NCBI RefSeq assembly: GCF_002215495.1
Contig: NZ_CP021378.1
Span: 1,984,764-2,048,763, forward strand
Direction: 5' to 3'
Length of the DNA stretch: 64,000 bases
Origin: Porphyrobacter sp. CACIAM 03H1
GTDB taxonomy: Bacteria > Pseudomonadota > Alphaproteobacteria > Sphingomonadales > Sphingomonadaceae
Under the pieces are notes generated by a model. The model was not told the origin of the DNA. It ran no database searches and saw only the letters and a program-made list of their open reading frames with translations. This document shows positions 28,268 through 36,309 of the stretch, one piece after another; within the stretch, counting starts at the first letter, position 1, and each line of letters begins with the position of its first letter. The position numbers were made by a program, and so were the translations under genes.

Positions 28268-28957
28268 ATGACAGCGAAGGCAAGCAAGACAAAGGCCGCT
28301 GGGCAGGCAGGCAAGGACCAGCTTTCAGTGGCCGCCGAGCCCGGCAAAAGTGCTGAACGCTGCCGTGCTGATGTTGCACTAGACCCGGCTGCGCACGGCA
28401 TGGCGGCAACCCGCATGTTCGCTCGGGGCAGCTTTGGCGATTTGGACACAACAGCGCTATTCGAGTCTCACAGGGACAAGGTGGCGAAAGCCGCTGGCTG
28501 CGACCTGTCGCATCAGAAAATGATGCTGGCTGCGCAAGCGGATGCGCTCAATTCGATTTTCACGGAAATGGCGCGACGGGCTGCCCTCAATATGGGCGAA
28601 TATCTCGGAGCGACCGAAACCTACATGCGGCTCGGGCTCAAGGCACAATCGCAATGCCGAGCGACAATCGAAGCGCTGGAGCGGCTTTCAAGCGGGCGGG
28701 TGCAGACCGTGAAGCACGTTCACGTAAACGAGGGGGGGCAAGCGATTGTCGCCGATCAATTCCACCAGCACACGGGGGGCAGCGAAAATGGAAAATCAAA
28801 CGAACAACCCCATGCAACCGGAACCGTTGGCGAAAGCCCCGCGCTGCTTGGCGCGGACCCGCAAGGGAACGGAGTGCCAATCCCCAGCGGTGAAAGGCAA
28901 AGCCCGATGCCGCATGCACGGGGGCAAGGGCAGCGGCGCGCCGAGGGGCAACCGTAA
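28268..28957 (+). CDS. Island protein of unknown function
   Basis: No named family is recognised with confidence. The 229-residue product has a basic/Ala-rich N-terminus, a helical middle (LSHQKMMLAAQADALNSIF ... NMGEYLGATETYMRLGLKAQ) and a disordered Gly/Gln-rich C-terminus. Proteins of this look occur beside HGGxxSGAP genes in sphingomonad islands. Its final 170 bases overlap the next ORF in another frame, so either the disordered C-terminus is real and the genes truly overlap, or the ORF is extended by chance. Confidence 0.6.
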   Translation: MTAKASKTKAAGQAGKDQLSVAAEPGKSAERCRADVALDPAAHGMAATRMFARGSFGDLDTTALFESHRDKVAKAAGCDLSHQKMMLAAQADALNSIFTEMARRAALNMGEYLGATETYMRLGLKAQSQCRATIEALERLSSGRVQTVKHVHVNEGGQAIVADQFHQHTGGSENGKSNEQPHATGTVGESPALLGADPQGNGVPIPSGERQSPMPHARGQGQRRAEGQP

Positions 28958-29042
28958 CGCCTTCAAGCACGGTGGGCGATCGGATGAGGCGCGGCGATGT
29001 CAGGACTTGATTCGGATGCTGGCGCGAGATCGTGAGGTCTAA
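28788..29042 (+). CDS. HGGxxSGAP-type small protein
   Basis: The 84-residue product carries the pattern CLARTRKGTECQSPAVKGKA, CRMHGGKGSGAP and RGNRNAFKHG. It is a short Cys/His-containing family, widespread in alphaproteobacterial prophages and islands, of unknown function and possibly zinc- or nucleic-acid-binding. ATG 28788 follows GGGGGGCAGCGAAA; longer in-frame readings begin at a TTG without a ribosome site. It overlaps the preceding ORF by 170 bases. Confidence 0.75.
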   Translation: MENQTNNPMQPEPLAKAPRCLARTRKGTECQSPAVKGKARCRMHGGKGSGAPRGNRNAFKHGGRSDEARRCQDLIRMLARDREV

Positions 29043-29444
29043 TTTTCGAGACCCACTATGGCTGGAGCGGTAGCAAGGCATCTATCTCAACAACAAGCTG
29101 TCCTTCTGTGAGAGACCGCAGAACGGTCAATAAGCTGCGTTTGCGTCATCTTGGCTGCGCGCTTGTTTGTCATGCCGCGCTAATCCCTGTGGCACTAAAC
29201 GCGGGAGCAAGCGCGCTGGCGTTTCTGCAAAACTAGAGCGTCACGCCCGGCGTGCTTGTGCCGCGAAGGAGGCACGAAGACCAACCTGCGGACTTTTGCT
29301 ATGGCTGCAGGAAACCCAGGAACGGGGTCAACATTGACGAAGGACATCAATGCAACTCGATTGGTCCCAAAAATGAGTTGCCGTGTCAGCTAGCTGTGTT
29401 AACTTTTTCCTCTGTCTTTCTGGCTTCATATTGGGGGTGGTTCA
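29043..29444. other. Gene-free island segment
   Basis: About 400 bases of lower GC show no convincing gene. Short ORFs here lack ribosome sites or family resemblance. TTGACG near 29333 could be a -35 for the PEP-CTERM gene downstream, but no convincing -10 is seen. Confidence 0.5.
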
Positions 29445-29963
29445 ATGAAGGCGTATCCGTTCTTGACAGCAGCCGCAAGTCTAGCGGCCTTTGTGTCGCC
29501 TGCGAATGCTAGCGCAGCGGAGTTGTTGTTTGAATTAAGTGGCCCGACAAGCGCCTCATGGTTTCTAAATGAGAATCAAACGCCTTCAGTTTTTACAAAC
29601 AATAGGACTGTCATCAGGGGAGTAAGCGGAACGATTAATCAGGCAAACCAAGTTTTCGATCTTCACTTTTGGATTCAGAACGAAGACGTAAACGGGGGCG
29701 GTTTCATTTTACTTAATGGAAACCGGATTGCAGAATACAGCGGCATCCAGCTATTCTCCGGCCCAACATCCGCGCCCAGATTTGCCGCTGGGACGTTCAG
29801 TTTGACAAGCGTGGATGGCCGAGGCTTTACGCTTAATGTAAGCGAAGTCCCCGCAGTTCCTGAGCCCGGAACTTGGCTGATGATGATAATTGGTTTGGGT
29901 TTCACCGGTGGTGCGATTCGCTTCGCAAAGCGGCAGCAGAGCGTAACAGTTTCTTACGCTTAA
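29445..29963 (+). CDS. PEPxxWA-CTERM sorting-domain protein
   Basis: This exported protein of 172 residues has an N-terminal signal peptide (MKAYPFLTAAASLAAFVSP), a beta-rich mature domain of unknown function, and a C-terminal sorting signal. The sorting signal comprises VPEPGTWLMMIIGLGFTGG, the basic patch RFAKRQ and the end SVTVSYA, which is the PEPxxWA-CTERM variant seen in sphingomonads and processed by an exosortase. No exosortase gene is in the window, so processing would depend on the host. Codons are much more A/T-rich than in core genes, supporting foreign origin. It is the last gene before the right end of the island. Confidence 0.88.
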   Translation: MKAYPFLTAAASLAAFVSPANASAAELLFELSGPTSASWFLNENQTPSVFTNNRTVIRGVSGTINQANQVFDLHFWIQNEDVNGGGFILLNGNRIAEYSGIQLFSGPTSAPRFAAGTFSLTSVDGRGFTLNVSEVPAVPEPGTWLMMIIGLGFTGGAIRFAKRQQSVTVSYA

Positions 29964-30146
29964 TCATCTTGGTGGTTTGATCTGGAGCGCCGCTCGAGAA
30001 ACACTGCGGTCTTTTTGGTTTTGAAATCTCAAAGATCCCAGCAACGTCGGCCTTCGCAATGGTTCAGCCAATCGCCGAAAAGCTGTCATGCATTCGCCGT
30101 GACGTAACCATCGCCCACTCACCGTGAGACTAGACCGAGTGCGCAA

Positions 30147-30166
30147 TGTGGGGGGAATTGTGGGGA
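30147..30166 (+). repeat. Paired TGTGGG boxes inside the right end
   Basis: TGTGGGGG begins at 30147 and TGTGGGGA at 30159, a 12-bp interval identical to the pair beside the integrase and in the same orientation. They lie about 57 bp inside attR, consistent with arm-type recombinase sites (inference). Confidence 0.5.
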
Positions 30167-30222
30167 AAGGTTGCAGCTTAAAAAGGTAAAGCTTTGATTC
30201 CCAAATGTAAAATAAAGAAAAA

Positions 30223-30297
30223 TGGCTCCCCGAGTAGGATTCGAACCTACGACAACTCGATTAACAGTCGAGGGCTCTACCGCTGAGCTATCGGGGA
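30223..30297 (-). tRNA. tRNA-Asn (anticodon GTT), island integration site
   Basis: Read on the minus strand, TCCCCGA pairs with TCGGGGA for the acceptor stem. The anticodon arm is CTCGA-CTGTTAA-TCGAG with GTT in the loop. The T-loop GTTCGAATC is present, and the discriminator G is followed by an encoded CCA. The gene is 75 nt including CCA. Its 3' end (30223-30237) is the right copy of the attachment repeat, so integration left the tRNA whole. Confidence 0.97.
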
Positions 30298-30389
30298 GCA
30301 ACCAGCAGCCGAAACCGCTGGCAGAGGCGCGCCTATATGTGGCGTAAAACGGGATTGCAAGAGGCTTTTGGCCGGTCCTTGGATGATCC

Positions 30390-31184
30390 TCAGGCCGTCA
30401 CGAACTGTTCCGCCACGATCCGCTCCTCGAGGCTCTGGCCGGGGTCGAACAGCAGGGTGAGGTCGCAGTCGCGCGCGATCTCGAGCCGCACCTCGGCGAT
30501 GTCGCGCAGTTCCTTCTGGTCGGCCACCGCCGCGACGGGGCGCTTGGCGGGGTCGAGCACCTTGAGGATGATCTTCATCCGGTCGGGCAGGATCGCCCCC
30601 CTCCAGCGGCGCGGGCGGAAAGGGCTGATCGGGGTGAGGGCGAGCATCTTGCTGTCGAGCGGCAGGATCGGCCCCTGTGCCGAGAGGTTGTAGGCGGTCG
30701 ATCCGGCGGGCGTCGCCACCAGCACCCCGTCGCACACCAGCTCGCGGATGCGCACGCGGTCGCCCACGGTGACCTCGATCTTGGCGGTCTGGCGGGTCTC
30801 GCGCAGCAGCGAGATCTCGTTGATCGCGCTCATCACGTGGGTCTCGCCGTCCTGCGTCACCGCCTCGACCCTGAGCGGCGAGATCGTCCAGTGGCGTGCC
30901 TTGTTGACCTTGGCGGCGATTGCGGCGCGCCGGTCGTAGCGGTTCATCAGGAATCCCACGGTGCCGAGGTTCATCCCGTAAGCCGGGATCACCCGCCCCG
31001 CATCGAGCATGGCGTGGAGCGTCTGGAGCATGAAGCCGTCGCCGCCGAGCACCACCACGGCATCGGCCTCGTCGAGCGGCACCCATTCGCCCTGGGCGAG
31101 CAGCGCGTCGTAGGCCTCGGCCGCGCGCGGGGTGTCCGACGCGAGCAGCGCCAGCCGCTGATAGGTCATGCCGTTGCTCGCCAT
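30390..31184 (-). CDS. nadK: NAD kinase
   Basis: NAD kinase phosphorylates NAD+ to NADP+. Family motifs are present: VVVLGGDGFML (catalytic GGDG), GMNLGTVGFLMN, AINEISLLR (the NE/D motif) and VATPAGSTAYNLSAQGPI. The length of 264 residues is normal. ATG 31184 follows GGAGGGGGACGA. It is the first core gene to the right of the island, transcribed toward it, with about 90 bases between its stop and the tRNA-Asn gene. Confidence 0.95.
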   Translation of the reverse strand: MASNGMTYQRLALLASDTPRAAEAYDALLAQGEWVPLDEADAVVVLGGDGFMLQTLHAMLDAGRVIPAYGMNLGTVGFLMNRYDRRAAIAAKVNKARHWTISPLRVEAVTQDGETHVMSAINEISLLRETRQTAKIEVTVGDRVRIRELVCDGVLVATPAGSTAYNLSAQGPILPLDSKMLALTPISPFRPRRWRGAILPDRMKIILKVLDPAKRPVAAVADQKELRDIAEVRLEIARDCDLTLLFDPGQSLEERIVAEQFVTA

Positions 31185-31338
31185 TCGTCCCCCTCCGGCA
31201 GAAAAGCGGCGCGAATTGGGTTATCCCCGACGCCGTGCCAGGCGGTTGCCCTGATGTGCCATATCGGCTCGGATTGCAATTGATGCGAGGCAGGCGCGCG
31301 ATCAAGGGTTAAGGGAGGGCGGGGCAAAGAGGAGCGTG

Positions 31339-32172
31339 ATGGAACAGGGTCGGACATCCTTGCGCGCACCGGCAACGCGCGGGCACCTGCCCGGCGTGCG
31401 ACCGGGCGTGCTCGAGGCCGATCTGCTGCGCGCGCTCGACCGGCGCGAGATCGAGGTGCTGTTCCAGCCGCAGTTCTCCTGCGTCACGGGCGCGGTGACG
31501 GGGGCAGAGGCGCTGGCCCGCTGGCGGCACCCGACGCTGGGGCCGATCGGGGCGCGCGACCTGTTCGCCGTGGCCGAACGCGCGGCGCTGGTCGCCCCCC
31601 TGTCGCGCCACGTCGTCGCCCGTGCGCTGGAAGATGCCGGCACCTGGCCCGAGGGGCTGACCCTGTCATTGAACATCACGCCCGAGGAACTGGGCGACCC
31701 GCGCTTCGCCGCCGATTTCGCCGCGCTCATCGGCCAGTCGGACATCACCCCCCAGCGGCTGATGCTCGAGATCACCGAGGACCTGCTGCTGCGCAACCTC
31801 GCCCAGGCGGCGAGCGCGCTGAAGGCGCTGCGCGGCCTCGGCTTCCGCACCGCGCTCGACGATTTCGGCGCGGGGTTCTGCAATTTCCGCTATCTGCGCG
31901 AGCTGCCTCTCGATGTGCTGAAGCTCGACAAGGTGATGGTCGAAGGGGTGCCCGGCGATCCCACCGCGCTGGCGGTGTTCCGCGCGATCGTGCAGCTCGG
32001 CAAGGCGCTTGGCCTCGCGATCTACGCCGAGGGGATCGAGACCGAGATCCAGCGCTCCGCGATTACCGCTGAAGGCTGCGATTGCTGGCAGGGCTTCCTG
32101 CGCGCCCAGCCGATGCCGAGCGAGAGTGTGCTGGCGCTGGCCCGCACCGCGCGGGGGATGGGGCACGGGTAG
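31339..32172 (+). CDS. EAL-domain cyclic-di-GMP phosphodiesterase
   Basis: This is a stand-alone EAL domain of about 277 residues with a short N-terminal extension and no membrane segment or sensor domain. The catalytic set looks complete: EALARWRHP for EALLRW, SLNITPEEL, LEITE, ALDDFGAG, LKLDK, YAEGIET and WQGFLRAQP. It should hydrolyse c-di-GMP in the cytosol. GAGGAG precedes ATG 31339; a GTG three bases earlier is also possible. Confidence 0.87.
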   Translation: MEQGRTSLRAPATRGHLPGVRPGVLEADLLRALDRREIEVLFQPQFSCVTGAVTGAEALARWRHPTLGPIGARDLFAVAERAALVAPLSRHVVARALEDAGTWPEGLTLSLNITPEELGDPRFAADFAALIGQSDITPQRLMLEITEDLLLRNLAQAASALKALRGLGFRTALDDFGAGFCNFRYLRELPLDVLKLDKVMVEGVPGDPTALAVFRAIVQLGKALGLAIYAEGIETEIQRSAITAEGCDCWQGFLRAQPMPSESVLALARTARGMGHG

Positions 32173-32306
32173 AGCGCGGGGCAGCCGACGATAGCGGTGT
32201 CGTCAGCCCTCGCCGGCCATTTACGACTCCTGGAGAAACCTGCCGAATTCGCCGGGAGTAGGGCAAAAGGGCGGGCGTCAGATGGTCCGCTCGGCAATTG
32301 CTCCGG

Positions 32307-35300
32307 TCACGCCGCCTTTTTCGCTTTCGCAGCCTTCTTGACGATGCCGCTCAGGCCCTTGGTCAGCTGGAATAACCCGTTGAGGCGGCTCAGCGGATCG
32401 CCCCAGGCGCGGTTGATCACCAGCTTCATGTCGGGGCGCAGCTTGGCCGTTTCCGGCGCGCTCGCGTTCAGCCGCTCGACATAGGCGATGAGGCCTGCCG
32501 GATCGGGGAAATCGTCATTGTGGAAGGTAACGAGCGTGCCCCGCGCGCCGACGTCGATCTTGGCGATGCAGGCCGCGATCGCCTGATGCTTGACCTCGAT
32601 CAGGCGGATCAGGTTCTTGGTCGGCTGCGGCAGATCGCCGAAGCGGTCGATCATCTCGGCGGCAAGGCTCTCGATCTCGTTCTGCCCCTCGGCCTGGTTG
32701 AGGCGGCGGTAGAGCGCCATGCGCACCGCGAGGTCGGGGACATAGTCTTCCGGGATCATGATCGGGGCGTCGACCGTGATCTGCGGGGTGATCTTGTCGC
32801 GCGGTTTTTCGAGGCCCATCTCGCCCGCCTTGGCTGCGAGGATCGCCTCCTCGAGCATGGCTTGGTAAAGCTCGAATCCGACCTCGCGGATATGACCCGA
32901 CTGCTCGTCGCCGAGCAGGTTGCCAGCGCCGCGGATGTCGAGATCGTGGCTGGCGAGCTGGAAACCCGCGCCGAGCGAATCGAGATCGCCGAGCACCTTC
33001 AGGCGCTTCTGCGCGATCTCCGACAGGGCCACGCCGGCCTCGTGGGTCAGATAGGCATAGGCGCGCAGCTTCGCCCGCCCCACGCGCCCGCGCAGCTGGT
33101 AGAGCTGGGCAAGGCCGAAACGGTCGGCGCGGTGGATGATGATCGTGTTGGCGCTCGGGATGTCGAGCCCGCTCTCGACGATCGTGGTCGAGAGCAGCAC
33201 ATCGTAATTGCGGTCGTAGAAGGCGCCCATCCGCTCCTCGACCTCGCCCGGGCTCATCTGGCCGTGAGCGGTGACTGCCTTCACCTCGGGCACGTTCTTG
33301 CGCAGCCAGTCCTCGACATCGGCCATATCCGAAATGCGCGGCACGACGATGAAGCTCTGCCCGCCGCGGTGATGTTCGCGGAGCAGGGCCTCGCGCATCA
33401 CCATGTCGTCCCACTCCATGACATAGGTGCGCACCGCGAGGCGGTCGACCGGCGGGGTCTGGATGGTGGAAAGTTCGCGCAGGCCCGACATCGCCATCTG
33501 GAGCGTGCGCGGGATCGGGGTGGCGGTGAGGGTCAGGACGTGGACGTCGGCGCGCAGTTGCTTCAGCTTCTCCTTGTGGGTGACGCCGAAACGCTGCTCC
33601 TCGTCCACGATCACGAGGCCGAGGTTCTTGAACTTGGTGGACTTGGACAGGATCGCGTGGGTGCCGACCACAAGGTCGATCTGCCCGTTCTCCAGCCCCT
33701 CGCGGGTCTCGGCGGCTTCCTTGGCGGAGACCAGCCGCGATAGCCGCCCGACCTTGAGCGGGAAGCCGGCGAAGCGTTCGGCGAAGTTCTGGTAGTGCTG
33801 GCGGGCAAGCAAGGTCGTTGGCGCAACGATGGCCACTTGTTGACCATTCATTGCCGCAACGAACGCAGCCCGTAGCGCCACTTCGGTCTTGCCGAAGCCC
33901 ACATCGCCGCACACCAGACGGTCCATCGGACGCCCGCTCTCGAGGTCGGACAGAACGTCGGCGATGGCGCGTTCCTGGTCCTCGGTCTCGGCCCAGGGGA
34001 AGCGGTCGGTGAACTGGCCGAGGCTGGCGGGATCGGCGGGGAGAGCCGGGGCCTGCCTCAATGCGCGGGCGGCGGCAACCTGCATCAGCTCGCCGGCGAT
34101 CGCGGTGATGCGCTCCTTGAGCTTCGCCCGCCGGCGCTGCCACGCCTCGCCCCCGAGCTTGTCGAGCGCCACCGCCTGTTCCGAGGAACCGTAGCGGGTG
34201 AGGACGTCGAGGTTCTCGACCGGAATGAACAGCTTGTCCCCGCCCGCGTATTCGAGCGCGACGCAATCGTGCTGGCTCTTGCCGACGGGGATCGCCTCGA
34301 GCCCGAGATAGCGGCCGATGCCGTGCTCGACATGGACGACGAGATCGCCTTGCGACAGGGCCTGAAGTTCGGCGAGGAAGGCATCGGAATCCTTGCGCTT
34401 CTTCTTGCGCCGCACCAGCCGGTCGCCAAGAATGTCGGCCTCGGTCAGGATCTCCAGCGTGTCCGAGGCAAAGCCGGTCTCGAGTGGCAGGACGACCACC
34501 GCAGTGGTCTTCTTGGCCGCCAGTCCCAGCGCCTGCTGCCAGCTTTCGGCGATTGCGGTGGGGGCGCCCGCTTCCTCGAGGATCGCGGCCATGCGCCGCG
34601 CGCTGCCGGCCGAATAGGCGGCGACCAGTGACTTGCGCTGCGACTTGGCGACGGGTTTGAGGTGCGCGGCGGCGGCCTCGTAGACATTCTCGCCGCGCCC
34701 GCGCTCGGGGGCGAAGTCGCGCGCCGAGCGAAAGCCGAAGTCGATTGCGTTCGCGCTTTCCTCGGCGACGAAGGCCGAGGCACGGTGGGCCGGAAGCGCG
34801 GCCAGCGCCGCGTCGAACTCCGCGCGTGCAAGGTAGAGCGCGTCGGGCTTGAGCGGGCGGTAGCTGCCCTTTCGCTCGCCCGCGATCCGCCCGCGCTGTT
34901 CGTGGTAGTCGGCAATATCGGCCAGCCGCTCCTCCGCTGCGCCGAGGGCGTTCTGGTCGATCACGACCACATCGTCCTTGGCGAAGTGATCGAACAGGCT
35001 CGCCAGCTTGTCCTCGAACAGCGGGAGCCAGTGCTCCATGCCCGCCAGTCGCCGCCCCTCGCTGACCGCCTCGTAAAGCGGGTCCTGCGTCGCGCCCGCG
35101 CCGAACAGCTCGCGGTAGCGGGTGCGGAAACGCTTGATGCTCTCCTCGTCGAGCAGGGCTTCGGAGGCGGGGAGCAGCAGGTGCTCGTCGATACGCTCGA
35201 TCGTCAGCTGGGTGGCGGGATCGAACAGGCGCAGGGATTCCAGCTCGTCGCCGAAGAAGTCGAGCCTGAGGCCGCTCTCGAGCGAGGAGGGGAAGATGTC

Positions 35301-35807
35301 GACGATCGACCCGCGCACCGCGAACTCGCCGTGGTCGATCACCGTGTCGGTGCGCGAATAGCCCTGCCGGGTGAGCAGCGCGGCGAGGCTCTCGTGCCCG
35401 ATGGTCGTGCCGACCTTGAACGCGCGCACGCTCTCGCGCACCCGGAAGGGGGTGAGCACGCGCTGGAGCACGGCGTTGACGGTGGTGACCAGCAATTGCT
35501 GCGCCGCGCCCGGCTGCTGTAGCCGGTGGAGCGCGGCGAGCCTTTCGGCGCTGACCGACAGGGCGGGACTGGCGCGGTCATAGGGGAGGCAGTCCCAGGC
35601 GGGGAAGGTGACGACCTCGATCTCGGGCGCGAAGAACCGCGCCGCCTCGGCGGCGGCCCGCATCGCCGCATCGTCGGGCGCGATGAACACCGCCCGCCGT
35701 TTCGCGGCACGGGCGAGATCGGCGAGCACCAGCGGCACGCTTCCGCGCGGGAGCGAGGCGAGGGTGAGCGGATCGCGGGCCGCGAGGATGCGGTTCAGGT
35801 CTGGCAT
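32307..35807 (-). CDS. mfd: Mfd, transcription-repair coupling factor
   Basis: Mfd removes RNA polymerase stalled at lesions and recruits UvrA. The 1166-residue protein has an N-terminal UvrB-like module (FPAWDCLPYDRASPALSVS), an RNA-polymerase-interaction domain (DLVVHVEHGIGRYLGLEA), the helicase Walker A (CGDVGFGKTEVALRAAF) and Walker B DEEQRFGV, SATPIPRTL-type motif III (TATPIPRTLQMAM), the translocation motif QLRGRVGR and the C-terminal TRCF domain. It faces recG, another fork/branch translocase, with sdhE between. Confidence 0.97.
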   Translation of the reverse strand: MPDLNRILAARDPLTLASLPRGSVPLVLADLARAAKRRAVFIAPDDAAMRAAAEAARFFAPEIEVVTFPAWDCLPYDRASPALSVSAERLAALHRLQQPGAAQQLLVTTVNAVLQRVLTPFRVRESVRAFKVGTTIGHESLAALLTRQGYSRTDTVIDHGEFAVRGSIVDIFPSSLESGLRLDFFGDELESLRLFDPATQLTIERIDEHLLLPASEALLDEESIKRFRTRYRELFGAGATQDPLYEAVSEGRRLAGMEHWLPLFEDKLASLFDHFAKDDVVVIDQNALGAAEERLADIADYHEQRGRIAGERKGSYRPLKPDALYLARAEFDAALAALPAHRASAFVAEESANAIDFGFRSARDFAPERGRGENVYEAAAAHLKPVAKSQRKSLVAAYSAGSARRMAAILEEAGAPTAIAESWQQALGLAAKKTTAVVVLPLETGFASDTLEILTEADILGDRLVRRKKKRKDSDAFLAELQALSQGDLVVHVEHGIGRYLGLEAIPVGKSQHDCVALEYAGGDKLFIPVENLDVLTRYGSSEQAVALDKLGGEAWQRRRAKLKERITAIAGELMQVAAARALRQAPALPADPASLGQFTDRFPWAETEDQERAIADVLSDLESGRPMDRLVCGDVGFGKTEVALRAAFVAAMNGQQVAIVAPTTLLARQHYQNFAERFAGFPLKVGRLSRLVSAKEAAETREGLENGQIDLVVGTHAILSKSTKFKNLGLVIVDEEQRFGVTHKEKLKQLRADVHVLTLTATPIPRTLQMAMSGLRELSTIQTPPVDRLAVRTYVMEWDDMVMREALLREHHRGGQSFIVVPRISDMADVEDWLRKNVPEVKAVTAHGQMSPGEVEERMGAFYDRNYDVLLSTTIVESGLDIPSANTIIIHRADRFGLAQLYQLRGRVGRAKLRAYAYLTHEAGVALSEIAQKRLKVLGDLDSLGAGFQLASHDLDIRGAGNLLGDEQSGHIREVGFELYQAMLEEAILAAKAGEMGLEKPRDKITPQITVDAPIMIPEDYVPDLAVRMALYRRLNQAEGQNEIESLAAEMIDRFGDLPQPTKNLIRLIEVKHQAIAACIAKIDVGARGTLVTFHNDDFPDPAGLIAYVERLNASAPETAKLRPDMKLVINRAWGDPLSRLNGLFQLTKGLSGIVKKAAKAKKAA

Positions 35808-35965
35808 CGGGTCACTTCACAAGGATCAGCGGCAAAGCACGAGTGCCCCCGGCTCGGATCGAGGGGGGTATGGGGAAGGGCGCACGCCCCCGCACAACCG
35901 CGGGCGCGCGCGATTTGTTCCGGGCCTTAGCGGCGCATCGACGGCTTGTCGAACGGCGCTGCGGC

Positions 35966-36244
35966 TCAGCGCGGAATGTCGACGTAATCGAGCTTCTGCA
36001 TGGTTGCGAGCAGGTCGCCCGCAAGGTGCTCGGGCGGGGCCAGCGTGCCCAGCGCCCAGGCCATCACATCGACATCGTCCTCGTCGAGCAGTGCCTCGAA
36101 CCATCCAAGCTCGGCCTCGCCCCAGGCGGCATGGTAGCGGTCGTAGAAGCCGCCGATCATGTAATCAGCCTCGCGCGTGCCGCGATGCCAGGCGCGGAAC
36201 TTCGCGCGGGCGAGACGTTGTTCGAAGGAAGGCGCGTCGGTCAT
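35966..36244 (-). CDS. sdhE: SdhE, succinate dehydrogenase assembly factor
   Basis: SdhE promotes FAD attachment to SdhA and FrdA. The 92-residue product has the signature RGTREADYMIGGF (RGxxE FAD-transfer motif) and the conserved tail WFEALLDEDDVDVMAWALG. ATG 36244 gives the family-standard N-terminus MTDAPSFEQRLARAKFRAW; the frame is open upstream without a ribosome site. It is divergent from recG, as in other sphingomonads. Confidence 0.92.
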   Translation of the reverse strand: MTDAPSFEQRLARAKFRAWHRGTREADYMIGGFYDRYHAAWGEAELGWFEALLDEDDVDVMAWALGTLAPPEHLAGDLLATMQKLDYVDIPR

Positions 36245-36309
36245 GGCGTTGCACCTAGCCACAGCCTTGCGCGCCTTCAACTCGCAAAGACGCAAGTCAG
36301 GTGTTAGCC

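Larger units (their letters stand above)
17673..30237. mobile_element. Integrative island in tRNA-Asn carrying CRISPR-Cas9
   Basis: A 15-bp direct repeat, TGGCTCCCCGAGTAG, occurs at 17673-17687 and again as the 3' end of tRNA-Asn at 30223-30237. Just inside the left copy lies a tyrosine integrase pointing inward. Between the repeats are non-core genes: a degraded methyltransferase, a type II-C CRISPR locus, an AlpA-like HTH, a Toprim primase-like protein, DUF3987 and PEP-CTERM proteins. Parts are visibly lower in GC than the flanks (29.0-30.2 kb and 24.7-25.1 kb). No conjugation or capsid genes are seen, so it is an integrative island or satellite-like element rather than a self-transmissible one. 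Confidence 0.88.
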
